Of a stretch of 64,000 nucleotides of DNA, positions 8,666 through 17,870 are shown piece after piece. The stretch is from Enterococcus lactis (GTDB lineage Bacteria > Bacillota > Bacilli > Lactobacillales > Enterococcaceae): assembly GCF_015751045.1 (NCBI RefSeq), contig NZ_BNJW01000002.1:62001-126000 (forward strand), given 5' to 3'. Positions within the stretch are counted from its first letter, which is position 1; each line of letters starts with the position of its first letter. Under the pieces are notes generated by a model. That model saw only the letters and a list, made by a program, of their open reading frames with translations. It made no database searches and was not told where the DNA came from. The position numbers were made by a program, and so were the translations under genes.

Positions 8666-9823
8666 TTATTTTGATTGTTTTGTCTTTTTCTCTGTCTCTT
8701 TTTTATTGTCGATCCCTCGTCCTGCATGGGCAGGTTTAGCAAAGATCATACGTCCAGCAGCTGTTTGAAGGGCGCTTGTCACAACGACTTCGATACGTTC
8801 ATTCATGTAATGCTGTCCATCTTCTACGACAACCATCGTGCCGTCATCAAGGTAGGCTACCCCTTGCTGGCGTTCTGTTCCGGCTTTTACTACTAGAACA
8901 TTCATCGTTTCGCCAGGAATGACGACTGGTTTCACGGCATTTGCCAACGCATTGATATTAAGAACAGGTACATTTTGGAATTCAGAGACTTTATTCAAGT
9001 TATAGTCATTGGTTACGATGACACCGTCTAAAAGCTTGGCTAATTTGATCAACTTGCTGTCTACTTCGCTGATATCTTCAAAGTCTCCATCGTACATTTC
9101 GACAGATATACCTTCTTCTTTTTGCAAAGCATTCAAGATATCTAATCCGCGACGACCACGCACACGTTTCAAACTATCCCCTGAGTCCGCGATGTATTGT
9201 AGTTCGTAAAGAACAAAATTAGGGATCATCAAGGTTCCTTCTAAGAATCCAGTCTTTGTAATATCATAAATCCGACCATCAATGATCACGCTTGTATCCA
9301 AGATTTTATATTTATGGAAATTTTCTCCTGATTTTCGTTCTAACAGTTGGCTCTCCACTTGGCTAGCTGTTTCTTGCTCGATTTTTTTACTTCGTGAACC
9401 AAAGACTTTCTTCCATTCTTCGATTCGTGTCGTTCCCATTCTCAATCCCAGATAACCTAAGATGATCATCAGTAAAATCGGCAATACACTATTGACGAAT
9501 GGAATTTCCATATTGTAAAGAGGGGTTGAGATCACAACGCCCAAAGTCAATCCGATGATCGCACCGATCGCACCGAAGAGAAGATAAGTCAAACTGACCT
9601 CGCTTAGTTTTTGTTCTACTTGTTTGATAATAGCTGAGATATGTTTGGCCAACAGCAAAGATAATAAAAAGAAAATAAGTGCGCCTAACAAGCTGTTGGT
9701 AAATGTATTATTCAGCCACCCATTTGACTGTTGACCGATTGCCTGCCAAGCTGAGGGTAAAAATGAAATACCCAAGCTTGCGCCGACAATGATCATCAGC
9801 AACGTAATGACACGTTTTTGCAT
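8666..9823 (-). CDS. yacL: PIN/TRAM domain membrane protein, YacL family
   Basis: 385 residues. Four hydrophobic segments in the first 145 residues are followed by a PIN nuclease-like domain (KILDTSVIIDGRIYDI, with the acidic residue, to VIVTNDYNLNKVSEFQNVPV). A C-terminal TRAM-like domain (ETMNVLVVKAG...GVAYLDDGTMVVVEDGQHY) ends in a basic tail. The family is widespread in Firmicutes next to radA; its RNA substrate is not established. It lies 33 nt after radA and is probably cotranscribed. Confidence 0.9.
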   Translation of the reverse strand: MQKRVITLLMIIVGASLGISFLPSAWQAIGQQSNGWLNNTFTNSLLGALIFFLLSLLLAKHISAIIKQVEQKLSEVSLTYLLFGAIGAIIGLTLGVVISTPLYNMEIPFVNSVLPILLMIILGYLGLRMGTTRIEEWKKVFGSRSKKIEQETASQVESQLLERKSGENFHKYKILDTSVIIDGRIYDITKTGFLEGTLMIPNFVLYELQYIADSGDSLKRVRGRRGLDILNALQKEEGISVEMYDGDFEDISEVDSKLIKLAKLLDGVIVTNDYNLNKVSEFQNVPVLNINALANAVKPVVIPGETMNVLVVKAGTERQQGVAYLDDGTMVVVEDGQHYMNERIEVVVTSALQTAAGRMIFAKPAHAGRGIDNKKETEKKTKQSK

Positions 9824-9856
9824 CGTTTTTCCTCCGTTTCGACAATAATTTATTAT

Positions 9857-11227
9857 TTAGCGGAACACACGCTTCAACGTTTCAGCCAAAGTTGCTACTC
9901 CAACGATCTCGATTCCTTTTGGCGCTTCCCAGTTGCCTAAGTTGTTTTTAGGCAGGTAAACTTTTGTGAAGCCGAGTTTTTGGACTTCTTTGACCCGTTG
10001 TTCAATATGACTGACACGTCTGATTTCTCCAGTCAGTCCGATTTCACCGATGAAACATTCCGTCGGCTGTGTTCCTTTTTCTTTGTAGCTTGAAGCAATA
10101 CTGACAGCGATAGCTAAATCAATCGCTGGTTCATTTAATTTTACCCCACCTGCAGCTTTTAAGTAAGCATCTTGATTCTGAAGAAGTAGTCCAGCTCTTT
10201 TTTCCAGCACTGCCATGATCAGAGATACACGATTGAAATCAAGACCTGTTGTTGTTCGCTTAGCATTTCCGAACATAGTAGGTGTGACTAATGCTTGGAT
10301 CTCTACCAAAATTGGACGTGTTCCTTCCATTGCTACAACGATAGCAGAGCCAGTCGCACCGTCTAGGCGTTCCTCTAAGAAAATCTGTGAAGGGTTAGCG
10401 ACTTCTTCCAATCCATGCTCATGCATTTCAAAAATCCCAATCTCGTTCGTTGAGCCAAATCGGTTTTTTACCGCTCGTAAAATTCGGAAACTATGATGTT
10501 GTTCACCTTCAAAATATAACACTGTATCCACCATATGCTCTAACATTCTTGGACCGGCGATCGAACCTTCTTTCGTAACATGACCGACGATAAAGATGGC
10601 AATCCCATTTGTTTTAGCGATTTTGAGTAATTCTGCAGTGGTTTCTCTTACTTGGCTGACGCTTCCTGCCACACTTGTGATGTCTGGCTGCGTCATCGTT
10701 TGGATGGAATCAATAATAACATAATCAGGGGAGATATGTTCGATGGCACGACTGATTTCATTCATATCTGTTTCAGCGTATAGATAAAATTCTGTGTTGA
10801 TACTTCCGAGGCGCTCCGCGCGTAATTTTATCTGTTCTGCGCTTTCTTCGCCGGATACATACAAGACTTTCCCGCCTATGGCTGCTAATTGCTGAGAAAC
10901 TTGTAATAGCAAAGTGGATTTACCAATACCTGGATCACCACCGATCAAGACCATGGATCCCGGTACCACACCTCCACCTAGCACACGGTTCAGTTCTTCT
11001 AATTTCGTTTTGACCCGAGGTTCTTTTTTAGGGACGACGTCTGCGATTTTTGTTGGTTTCGCTTTTTCTCCTGTCAAACTTGTTCGCGTTCTGCGGTCTG
11101 TTGTATCTTGTTCGATTTCTTCGACCATCGTATTCCATTTTCCGCAATTTGGGCAGCGTCCCAAGAACTTAGGCGACACATACCCGCAATTTTGGCAAAC
11201 AAATTGTACTTTTGATTTTTTTGCCAT
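9857..11227 (-). CDS. radA: DNA repair protein RadA (Sms)
   Basis: 456 residues. It has an N-terminal C4 zinc finger (CQNCGY...CPNCGKW), a RecA-like ATPase with Walker [15 protein letters not shown], the RadA-specific KNRFG motif in [14 protein letters not shown], and a C-terminal Lon-protease-like domain ([16 protein letters not shown] region). RadA is a helicase promoting branch migration during recombination and natural transformation. The start at 11227 (MAKKSKVQF) follows AAAGGAGG; the in-frame codon at 11254 lacks a site. disA, which follows radA in Bacillus, is absent here. Confidence 0.97.
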   Translation of the reverse strand: MAKKSKVQFVCQNCGYVSPKFLGRCPNCGKWNTMVEEIEQDTTDRRTRTSLTGEKAKPTKIADVVPKKEPRVKTKLEELNRVLGGGVVPGSMVLIGGDPGIGKSTLLLQVSQQLAAIGGKVLYVSGEESAEQIKLRAERLGSINTEFYLYAETDMNEISRAIEHISPDYVIIDSIQTMTQPDITSVAGSVSQVRETTAELLKIAKTNGIAIFIVGHVTKEGSIAGPRMLEHMVDTVLYFEGEQHHSFRILRAVKNRFGSTNEIGIFEMHEHGLEEVANPSQIFLEERLDGATGSAIVVAMEGTRPILVEIQALVTPTMFGNAKRTTTGLDFNRVSLIMAVLEKRAGLLLQNQDAYLKAAGGVKLNEPAIDLAIAVSIASSYKEKGTQPTECFIGEIGLTGEIRRVSHIEQRVKEVQKLGFTKVYLPKNNLGNWEAPKGIEIVGVATLAETLKRVFR

Positions 11228-11289
11228 TGTACCGCCTCCTTTTATTCTAACCATGAGACATTAAATCAAGCTTAAATTTCTTTATCGTT

Positions 11290-11817
11290 TTATTTACTGG
11301 AAGAACCAAATCCGCCTTGACGTTGAGCAGTCGTTTGATCTTGATCTGCTTTTAAAAATGGCAAGAAGATTCCTTGACCGATACGCTCACCTTTTTTGAT
11401 CACTACATCCTTGAAACCAAAGTTGGTGAATTGGAACATGATATGGCCTTCATTTGCCTCATTATTGTAATAATCACTATCAATCACACCCACGCCGTTC
11501 GTCAACACTAAAAACCGCTTCAACGGATTGCTTGAACGGTTAGCAAGCTGCAAAAATTCATCTTCTCCCATGTAGGCTTTGATCCCAGTAGGTACGAGGA
11601 TCGGTTTCAACTGTTTTTCATTTTCTGATACGTCTTTTTTCAATGTATCTGCGACGGTTTCCAATCCTTTTTTCCAGCCTGCTTTCCAGATACTTGGAAT
11701 CACGACCTCTTCTGCTGCTTCAAAATCATAGCCAGCAGCATGATGTGTAGCGCGCTGCGGTAGATTGATATTTTGCTCTTTATATTTAGAAATAACTTCA
11801 AATCCTCTTTTTCTCAC
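11290..11817 (-). CDS. dut: dUTP diphosphatase family protein
   Basis: 175 residues. dUTPase motifs are visible: AGYDFEAAE (motif 1), ANRSSNPLKRFLVLTNGVGV (motifs 2-3), DSDYYNNEANEGHIMFQF, ERIGQGIFLPF (motif 4) and a C-terminal RQGGFGSS (motif 5). The enzyme hydrolyses dUTP to dUMP. An insertion of about 35 residues after motif 1 (KAGWKKGLETVADTLKK...) is a feature of the form in this group. The start is GTG with GGGAGG seven bases upstream. It probably leads the radA-yacL group. Confidence 0.93.
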   Translation of the reverse strand: MRKRGFEVISKYKEQNINLPQRATHHAAGYDFEAAEEVVIPSIWKAGWKKGLETVADTLKKDVSENEKQLKPILVPTGIKAYMGEDEFLQLANRSSNPLKRFLVLTNGVGVIDSDYYNNEANEGHIMFQFTNFGFKDVVIKKGERIGQGIFLPFLKADQDQTTAQRQGGFGSSSK

Positions 11818-12046
11818 CGGTTTTCCTCCCTAAATAAACTACTCCTATTCTAACATATTCGAGGCTATAAAAGACTCTCTTTACAAATTCTTCAAGAAAT
11901 TCTGCTATCCTAAAGTCAACCATTAACGCGTTCTTTTACCGAACAACTGCAAGTTGTACAAAAAAACTATTTTTTACATGACTTTACTCGTCAAAACAAG
12001 TAGAATAGAACGAAATTAATGAGTGGATATTTGATTGAGGTGTCAC

Positions 12047-12853
12047 ATGCGTAAAGAAATAAAAAATGCAAAACGAATTATTGTCAAAGTAGGAACAAGT
12101 ACATTGATCTATCCCAATGGAAACATCAATCTTGCAGCGATTGATCAGTTAGCTTTTGTCCTTTCCGATCTTAGAAATCGTGGAAAGGAAGTGATCTTAG
12201 TCTCATCGGGAGCTGTAGGCGTCGGTATGCATAAATTACATTTGTCAGAACGTCCGACTTTGATCCCTGAACAGCAAGCTGCGGCGGCTGTTGGTCAAGC
12301 CGAATTGATGAATATCTATAATCAAAGATTCAGTGTATATAATCAGCAGACAGCACAAATCCTCGTGACAAGAGACGTGGTAGATTACCCTGAAAGTCGT
12401 AAAAATGTGAGGAATACATTGGAACAGCTTTTGATCATGGATACGATTCCTATCGTGAACGAAAACGATACTGTCGCAGTAGATGAATTAGATCATCTGA
12501 CAAAATTTGGCGATAATGATCAGCTGTCAGCAATCATGGCAAAACTTGTCGCGGCAGACCTTTTAATCGTTCTTTCTGATATCGACGGTTTTTATTCAGA
12601 TAATCCGACTACAAATCCCGAGGCTCAGATGTATCGCTATATCGATAAAATCGATGAAAAGATTCTGGCACAAGCAGGTGGTGCAGGCAGCACCTTTGGA
12701 ACAGGCGGTATGCAAAGTAAATTAAAAGCAGCTTCCAGGATATTTGAAGCAAACAGTGCAATGATTTTAGCAAATGGGAAAAATCCGGCAATCATTTTTG
12801 ATATTCTTGCAGGAAAAGAAGTAGGTACTTTATTTAAGGAGGACTTGAAATGA
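12047..12853 (+). CDS. proB: Glutamate 5-kinase
   Basis: 268 residues comprising only the amino acid kinase domain (no C-terminal PUA), the short Gram-positive form. Motifs: RIIVKVGTSTLIYPNG at the N-terminus, SSGAVGVGMHKL, NENDTVAVDEL with FGDNDQLSA, and GGAGSTFGTGGMQSKL-type ending. It makes gamma-glutamyl phosphate, the first step of proline synthesis. The ATG at 12047 follows GAGGTG; a TTG at 12035 is less likely. The stop overlaps proA (ATGA). Confidence 0.97.
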   Translation: MRKEIKNAKRIIVKVGTSTLIYPNGNINLAAIDQLAFVLSDLRNRGKEVILVSSGAVGVGMHKLHLSERPTLIPEQQAAAAVGQAELMNIYNQRFSVYNQQTAQILVTRDVVDYPESRKNVRNTLEQLLIMDTIPIVNENDTVAVDELDHLTKFGDNDQLSAIMAKLVAADLLIVLSDIDGFYSDNPTTNPEAQMYRYIDKIDEKILAQAGGAGSTFGTGGMQSKLKAASRIFEANSAMILANGKNPAIIFDILAGKEVGTLFKEDLK

Positions 12854-14097
12854 CTGATTTGATGCAATTAGGGCAACAGGCAAAAGATAGTGCGCAACAA
12901 CTAGCACTTATGCCTACAAACCGTAAAAATGAGCTACTTGTTCAGATGGCGAAAACCATCAAAAAGAATCAACAAGCGATCATCGAAGCAAATCATAAAG
13001 ACTTAGAAAAAGCAGTCGAAAACAATATCAGTGAAACGATGCAAGACCGCTTGCAGCTGACACCTGAGCGAATCAATGCCATGGCTGCAGAGATCGAAAA
13101 GATTGCTTCGTTAGACGATCCTATTGGAAAAGTAGATGAGATGTGGACGAACACCGACGGATTGAGAATCGGCAAAAAGCGCGTGCCCCTCGGCGTGATC
13201 GGTATCATTTACGAATCTCGTCCAAATGTCACGACTGATGCAGCCAGTCTAGCGTTCAAATCAGGGAATGCCGTTATCCTTCGCGGTGGCAAAGAAGCAT
13301 TCTTCTCGAACCAATTACTGGTCCAACTATTGCAGCAAGTACTGGTCAGTGCTGGCGAATCTCCTTATGCCATCCAGTTTGTCGATGATACTTCTCATGA
13401 AACTGCAGGACAGTTGATGCGATTGACAGAATACTTAGATGTGCTGATCCCTCGAGGCGGAGCAAAATTGATCCAACGAGTCAAAGAACAAGCAACGGTA
13501 CCTATCATTGAAACAGGTACAGGAAATAATCACGTATACATCGATAAAGAAGCACAGTTGTCTATGGCAGTGAAAATCATCGTCAATGCAAAAGCTTCCC
13601 GTCCTTCTGTCTGCAACGCGGCAGAAACATTACTGATCCATTCTGAGATCGCACCCTTTTTCTTACCAGCTATTGAAAAAGAACTGGTAGAACATGGCGT
13701 CTCTTTACGTGCGGATGCTCGTGCGTTAGAATATCTAGAGACAGCTGCTTTAGCAGAAGAGGCAGATTGGGATACTGAATATCTAGATTATATCCTTGCC
13801 GTCAAAGTAGTCGATTCTTTAAGTGAAGCAATTGCGCATATCAACCGACATAACACCAAGCATTCAGAAACAATCGTGACAGATAGCTATTCGGCTAGTC
13901 AGCGTTTCTTGAATGAAGTGGACGCGGCGGCTGTCTATGTCAATGCCTCCACTCGTTTTACAGACGGATCGGTATTTGGTTTTGGTGCAGAGATCGGCAT
14001 CTCCACTCAAAAGCTACATGCCCGTGGTCCAATGGGGTTAAATGAATTGACTTCCACAAAATATATCATTTATGGCGATGGACAAATCCGCGAATAA
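12850..14097 (+). CDS. proA: Gamma-glutamyl phosphate reductase
   Basis: 415 residues. The aldehyde dehydrogenase-like fold carries PLGVIGIIYESRPNVTTDAA, the GGKEAFFSN loop, and the catalytic Cys in RPSVCNAAETLLIH. The C-terminal FGFGAEIGISTQKLHARGPM is typical of ProA. It converts gamma-glutamyl phosphate to glutamate semialdehyde with NADPH, which cyclises towards proline. It overlaps proB by 4 nt with AAGGAGG just upstream, forming a two-gene operon ending at a terminator. Confidence 0.98.
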   Translation: MTDLMQLGQQAKDSAQQLALMPTNRKNELLVQMAKTIKKNQQAIIEANHKDLEKAVENNISETMQDRLQLTPERINAMAAEIEKIASLDDPIGKVDEMWTNTDGLRIGKKRVPLGVIGIIYESRPNVTTDAASLAFKSGNAVILRGGKEAFFSNQLLVQLLQQVLVSAGESPYAIQFVDDTSHETAGQLMRLTEYLDVLIPRGGAKLIQRVKEQATVPIIETGTGNNHVYIDKEAQLSMAVKIIVNAKASRPSVCNAAETLLIHSEIAPFFLPAIEKELVEHGVSLRADARALEYLETAALAEEADWDTEYLDYILAVKVVDSLSEAIAHINRHNTKHSETIVTDSYSASQRFLNEVDAAAVYVNASTRFTDGSVFGFGAEIGISTQKLHARGPMGLNELTSTKYIIYGDGQIRE

Positions 14098-14136
14098 TGT
14101 TTCGTGTGAAACATTATTCACGCCTTTTGCCTTTTT
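14093..14136 (+). terminator. proBA terminator, overlapping the proA stop codon
   Basis: Perfect 11-bp stem AATAATGTTTC / GAAACATTATT with a GTGT loop, followed by a T-rich tract. The TAA stop of proA lies in the 5' arm. Confidence 0.8.
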
Positions 14137-14172
14137 ACTGTAAAGATTCTATCCAACTAGAAAGGTGTCAGT

Positions 14173-14517
14173 ATGTTTGAAATTTTAATGATTTTTTTTA
14201 TTTACCTTATTTCTCTGAATATCGCTGCTTTTCTAGGAGTCGGTATTTTATCCCTTTTTTTTCAGTTCAAAAAACGAAGCATAGGGAGTCAACGGGAAAA
14301 ATGGGCGCAGTATTTTGACAAAATTGGGCCAAAAGGTTTGGTTGCTCGCTTACACATCAGCTACATGGTTGCATTATGCCTGTTAGCTGGAGTCAATTAC
14401 TATTCTTTTTTCGATCATTCAATTGCCTATACGATTACGTTGCTGATTGCTGGGATCTTTCACTTATCTTATAAATATCAGCTGAATAAAAACCACTTGA
14501 ATCGGACTTTCCGCTAA
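14173..14517 (+). CDS. Small integral membrane protein of unknown function
   Basis: 114 residues with three hydrophobic segments (about 3-30, 66-84 and 88-106) separated by a basic cytoplasmic-type loop (FKKRSIGSQREKWAQYF). AGAAAGGTG precedes the ATG. I do not recognise the family. It follows proBA after a terminator and ends just before a palindromic repeat that would terminate it, so it is probably monocistronic. No functional inference is supported. Confidence 0.65.
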   Translation: MFEILMIFFIYLISLNIAAFLGVGILSLFFQFKKRSIGSQREKWAQYFDKIGPKGLVARLHISYMVALCLLAGVNYYSFFDHSIAYTITLLIAGIFHLSYKYQLNKNHLNRTFR

Positions 14518-14577
14518 AAAATATCCGTACGATAAGTAGGGTGCCTTGAACATCGGAAAAAAACTGCCGAACTTTTT

Positions 14578-14662
14578 AGAGCGTGGGACAAAAGTAAAGA
14601 AAAACTTTTGTCCCACGCTCTAAACATGTATAAACGGTGTTCTCCTACCAGCTGCCTGGTAA
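14578..14662 (+). repeat. EFAR-like palindromic repeat, copy A (head only)
   Basis: Perfect 18-bp stem AGAGCGTGGGACAAAAGT with its reverse complement ending at 14621. It is followed by AAACATGTATAAACGGTGTTC and the start of a module (CTCCTACCAGCTG). The module is cut short by the 3' end of the convergent gene. The head also works as a bidirectional terminator. Confidence 0.85.
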
Positions 14663-14971
14663 ATCTGTTTCCTCTTCGTTAAGAAGTGAAAATCCGTCAA
14701 ATGTTTCGCCATCATAATAACGAAGCAGCTCATCCATGGACAAGTTCATCGTTTTTTCTTTTTCTTCTTCCGCTGATTCTGCCAATAGCTGTTCCCGATA
14801 CACCTGATACATACCAGCTATTTTTTGCTGCATCGCTTTTCTAGTTTCACCTTCCGCGTTGATCATTGGCAATTCTTTGATATAGCCACGATAAATCAAC
14901 CGATCATCTGAAAATTCAATGGGTAATTCAACGAGTGTCAACCCGACTTCCTGAAAATATTCTTCCAGCAT
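14645..14971 (-). CDS. Hypothetical acidic protein, 108 residues
   Basis: MLEEYFQEVGLTLVELPIEF starts a short, Glu-rich soluble protein with predicted helices around residues 42-80 and no signal peptide or membrane segment. I do not recognise it. The last residues (LPGSW) are encoded inside the adjoining palindromic repeat (copy A), so insertion or decay of the repeat has probably replaced its original C-terminus. A purine-rich GGGGGG precedes the ATG. Confidence 0.55.
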   Translation of the reverse strand: MLEEYFQEVGLTLVELPIEFSDDRLIYRGYIKELPMINAEGETRKAMQQKIAGMYQVYREQLLAESAEEEKEKTMNLSMDELLRYYDGETFDGFSLLNEEETDLPGSW

Positions 14972-15049
14972 CTATTATCCCCCCATTCTTTTTCTTAAAT
15001 GAATTTTAGCTTACCTACTGAAAATTTTCCAGTTTCATTATTTTGAGAA

Positions 15050-15336
15050 AAAAAGGGAATGTGACAAAAATCGTGTCACATTCCCTTTTTCCGAATAAAC
15101 GGTGTTCAATCAGCTGTCCTTCGGTATTCGCTCAACAAATGGCAAAATATGAAGAACTATTTTTCCGTTGCTTCTCTAATACTCAGGTCAAAGCGCTGAT
15201 TTCACAATCTCTTCCTTAAACGGTGTTCAAAAGCTTGCATCTGCGGTAATAAGTCCAACCAAACGAAAAATAGGAGGAGCTATTTTTGTTTGGCTGTTCT
15301 TATTACTTGATGCAGGACAGCTTTTTCACAACCTCT
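15050..15336 (+). repeat. EFAR-like palindromic repeat, copy B (head plus two modules)
   Basis: Head hairpin AAAAAGGGAATGTGAC...GTCACATTCCCTTTTT (15050-15090). Module 1 runs from AAACGGTGTTC (15097) to TTCACAATCTCT (15212). Module 2 runs from AAACGGTGTTC (15218) to TCACAACCTCT (15336). Module 2 folds as GTAATAAG...CCAAAC paired with GTTTGG...CTTATTAC. The element ends 6 nt before the stop of the MFS gene and fills the 370-nt gap. Confidence 0.88.
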
Positions 15337-15342
15337 GATTTC

Positions 15343-16545
15343 TTATTCTTCTTCATTTGTAGCAAAATAATTACGGTGATAAATGATACAACATACACTG
15401 ATAAGAACAATGGCCCCTGCAAAATAAAACGCATAGCTTTCACCAATATGTTCGCCGATCACACCTGCAATAAATGGTGCTAAAGCTCCACCGAAAAAGC
15501 GGACAAAACTATAGCTGGAAGAAGCAACGTTTCGTTGCAGACCGGGTATTTCCATAGCAATCGTCGTCAACAATGTATTGATGATTCCTTGGAAAAATCC
15601 TGCTAACACAATGCTGATCGGTACAAGGACTGGCATAGAAGTTCCAGCTCCTAATAACAGCAAACAAATAATGAATAAGACAAATGCAGCTAAAATCGTC
15701 CGATAAGTCGTAAACTTCCGCTCAAGAGCCGGTGCAACGAAAATCGAAGCAATAGCCAGAAGCACACCCCAGCCAAAAAATACAAAACCGACTTCTAATT
15801 CAGAATAGCCAATCAATAAAAATGGCGCATACGCAAGTAAAGTAAAGAATCCGAAATTATATAACAATGCGATCAGTCCAACTGAACGAAGTTTATGATT
15901 GCTTAACGCTTTGACACCTTCCCAAAGACCTACTTTTCTCTTTGGTTTCTCAGTTTCAGGTAAAAGTACCGCTAGGGCTATAAAACCGCAAAACATCAAA
16001 AAGGCTACCCCCAAAAATGGATAACGCCATGAACCGCTGCCCAAGACCCCACCGACTAGCGGGCCAACAGCCATTCCGCAGCCAAGTGCTGCTTCATACA
16101 TCATGATTGCTTTTTCTGTGTTACCGACTAAAATACTGACGATCGTTGCTAAAGCAGTAGAGACAAATAAAGCATTCCCGACTCCCCAGCCAGCACGTAA
16201 CCCAATCAACATACCGATATTGCCAGATAATCCACCAAGACCAGCGAATACAACGATGATAAACAATCCGGTCATCAATGTTTTTTTCAAGCCAATCCGA
16301 CTAGATAGGAAACCTGTAAATAGCATCACCACACCAGTGACTAGCATGTAACTAGTAAATAACAGGGTTGTTTCAGCTGGCGTAGCGTTTATCTGTGCAG
16401 CAATCGTTTTTAAGATCGGGTCTACTAGGCCCACTCCCATAAAAGCGATCATACAGGTAGCTGCTACAACTAGCGCCGAACTTTTCCCCTTTGTTTCTTC
16501 ATTTGTTTGTTCTTGTATATCTATTTGATTCTCCAATATTTCCAT
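15343..16545 (-). CDS. MFS drug-efflux type transporter
   Basis: About 400 residues with twelve predicted membrane segments. Segment 1 is around ALVVAATCMIAFMGVGLVDP. MFS motif A is recognisable in the loop 2-3 region (GFLSSRIGLKKTLMTG), and a GPLVGGVLG motif C in TM5 marks a drug:proton antiporter. Substrate unknown. The start at 16545 (MEILENQID) lies just after GAAAGGG; an ATG at 16572 lacks a site. It is divergent from a padR gene with a palindromic operator between, so a PadR-controlled exporter is likely. Confidence 0.85.
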   Translation of the reverse strand: MEILENQIDIQEQTNEETKGKSSALVVAATCMIAFMGVGLVDPILKTIAAQINATPAETTLLFTSYMLVTGVVMLFTGFLSSRIGLKKTLMTGLFIIVVFAGLGGLSGNIGMLIGLRAGWGVGNALFVSTALATIVSILVGNTEKAIMMYEAALGCGMAVGPLVGGVLGSGSWRYPFLGVAFLMFCGFIALAVLLPETEKPKRKVGLWEGVKALSNHKLRSVGLIALLYNFGFFTLLAYAPFLLIGYSELEVGFVFFGWGVLLAIASIFVAPALERKFTTYRTILAAFVLFIICLLLLGAGTSMPVLVPISIVLAGFFQGIINTLLTTIAMEIPGLQRNVASSSYSFVRFFGGALAPFIAGVIGEHIGESYAFYFAGAIVLISVCCIIYHRNYFATNEEE

Positions 16546-16578
16546 CCCTTTCTCTCTATTAGCATCATACATGATTTA

Positions 16579-16606
16579 TTTTACATGTCAATATGCACAT
16601 GTAAAA
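16579..16606. promoter_or_regulatory. PadR-type operator between the MFS exporter and padR
   Basis: Perfect palindrome: TTTTACATGT, an 8-nt spacer (CAATATGC), then ACATGTAAAA. Its core is exactly ATGT-N8-ACAT, the arrangement known for PadR-family operators. It sits in the divergent promoter region. Confidence 0.8.
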
Positions 16607-16625
16607 CATGGAAACTTTACTGTGA

Positions 16626-16631
16626 TATAAT
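16626..16631 (+). promoter_or_regulatory. -10 element of the padR promoter
   Basis: TATAAT, 31 nt before the padR ATG. The -35 is weak and lies at the edge of the palindromic operator, consistent with autorepression. Confidence 0.5.
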
Positions 16632-16661
16632 AAAGAAAATAAGACGAGAGGTAGGATTTTT

Positions 16662-17177
16662 ATGAATACTTTAGCCTATATATTATTATGCGTGCTTTTA
16701 TCCAAACCGCGTTCTGGGTATGAATTGAAGCAGCTGATCACGATTTTTTGGGAAGCTCATCACAGTCAAATCTATACGACGCTTGCCAAGTTAGACCAGC
16801 AGGGTTATGTGACCGTTTTGGACAAAGACGAGCACTCTCAAAAAAAGATCTACCACTTAACTGATGAAGGGCGTGCCCTTGTAGAGGAATGGATCAAAGA
16901 GGAGACCCCAGCTCCTACGCAAAAAGATGAATTTTTAGCAAAAATCTATGCTTTTTCAACACTCGACAAAACAACAGCTACTGGACTGCTATTCACTAGA
17001 GAACAACAGCTGAACAAAATCATGCAAAAAAATCAAAAAAAATTGAATGACCTCTCGCTAGACAAGAGACAAGAATTTGGGCGTTATGTTGTGATCCAGC
17101 GCCGAATCATGCTTTGTCAGCAGGAACTCCAATGGTGTCAGCAAGTAAGAGAACAAATGCAGCCGTTTTTTGAGTAA
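16662..17177 (+). CDS. PadR family transcriptional regulator
   Basis: 171 residues. The N-terminal winged helix contains GYELKQLI, HHSQIYTTLAKLDQQGYV and KKIYHLTDEGRALVEEW, the classic PadR sequence. The C-terminal helical region (about 95-171, Vir_act_alpha_C type) mediates dimerisation. Such regulators usually repress a neighbouring exporter and respond to small hydrophobic or phenolic ligands. Here the divergent MFS gene and the exact ATGT-N8-ACAT operator make repression of that exporter the most likely role. Ligand unknown. Confidence 0.93.
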   Translation: MNTLAYILLCVLLSKPRSGYELKQLITIFWEAHHSQIYTTLAKLDQQGYVTVLDKDEHSQKKIYHLTDEGRALVEEWIKEETPAPTQKDEFLAKIYAFSTLDKTTATGLLFTREQQLNKIMQKNQKKLNDLSLDKRQEFGRYVVIQRRIMLCQQELQWCQQVREQMQPFFE

Positions 17178-17251
17178 TGGATAAACAGAACCTTTCTAGA
17201 TTTATCTATTAAGCAACGAATCATCTTCACTAAAAGAATGATACATCTGAA

Positions 17252-17308
17252 AAAGAAAAACGATCCGAAAGACAGGCAAAAACCTATCGTTCGGATCATT
17301 TTTCTTTC
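17252..17308. terminator. terminator after padR
   Basis: Stem GATCCGAAAGACAGG with CCTATCGTTCGGATC (17263-17277 with 17283-17297, few mismatches), flanked by an A-run on the left and a T-run on the right, so it can act on either strand. Confidence 0.8.
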
Positions 17309-17321
17309 TAGAACTGCATTG

Positions 17322-17376
17322 AAGGGACTGTGACAAAAAGCAGGTCACAACCTTTTTTTCAAATAAACAGTGTTCC
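17322..17376 (+). repeat. EFAR-like palindromic repeat, copy C (degenerate head)
   Basis: Head-like GGGACTGTGACAAAAAGCAG / GTCACAACC with a T-run, followed by AAACAGTGTTCC, a variant of the module start. The element stops at the 3' end of the next gene (17378). Pairing is imperfect. Confidence 0.6.
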
Positions 17377-17377
17377 A

Positions 17378-17824
17378 TTATTCATTGCTTTGAATGGCTT
17401 TCAACACACTTCTTGAAAGTGGGCCAACGATGATCAACTGCAACGGTAAAGCGGCAATCACATTCATTTTCCAAGCATTCATATAAGCAGAGAATAATTG
17501 ATCAGGTATTCCTTGTTCCATGATCACACCAAACAAAGACATACATGTGACCATTCCTAAAACCATCAAGCAGGAAATAGTTAAGATCATTTGGATCTTG
17601 CTTTCTGGATTTACTGGTAGTTTAAAGGCAATTTTTTTCGCCAGCACACCGATGATGAAGACATCCAAAATGAAAGCCACCACGAATCCAGGCACTAGAC
17701 CAATCAACAAACTTGATAAATGAAGATCTTGATGCAGCCATAAATTATACGCGCTCATCCCCAAGACCATCAAAAAACACATCATTGTTGTAAAAATTAT
17801 TCCTTCTTTTTTATTTGTAGGCAA
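17378..17824 (-). CDS. DUF2798-like integral membrane protein
   Basis: About 148 residues with four predicted membrane segments in two similar halves (GIIFTTMMCFLMVLGMSAYN and LTISCLMVLGMVTCMSLFGV share the same pattern). This internal duplication is typical of DUF2798 proteins. Function unknown. The first in-frame ATG (17860) precedes the AAAGGAG site, so translation most likely starts at the TTG at 17824 (LPTNKKEG). It lies 46 nt downstream of msrC and may be read through from it. Confidence 0.7.
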   Translation of the reverse strand: MPTNKKEGIIFTTMMCFLMVLGMSAYNLWLHQDLHLSSLLIGLVPGFVVAFILDVFIIGVLAKKIAFKLPVNPESKIQMILTISCLMVLGMVTCMSLFGVIMEQGIPDQLFSAYMNAWKMNVIAALPLQLIIVGPLSRSVLKAIQSNE

Positions 17825-17870
17825 TCTGTACCACTCCTTTAAATTTGTCACGAAAATCATCGTAGCACAT

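Noticed and set aside
11942-11956. Palindrome ACAACT-GCA-AGTTGT upstream of proB as an operator
   Set aside because: It is short and followed by an A-rich run, with no matching site elsewhere in the region. It could equally be a remnant of a terminator.
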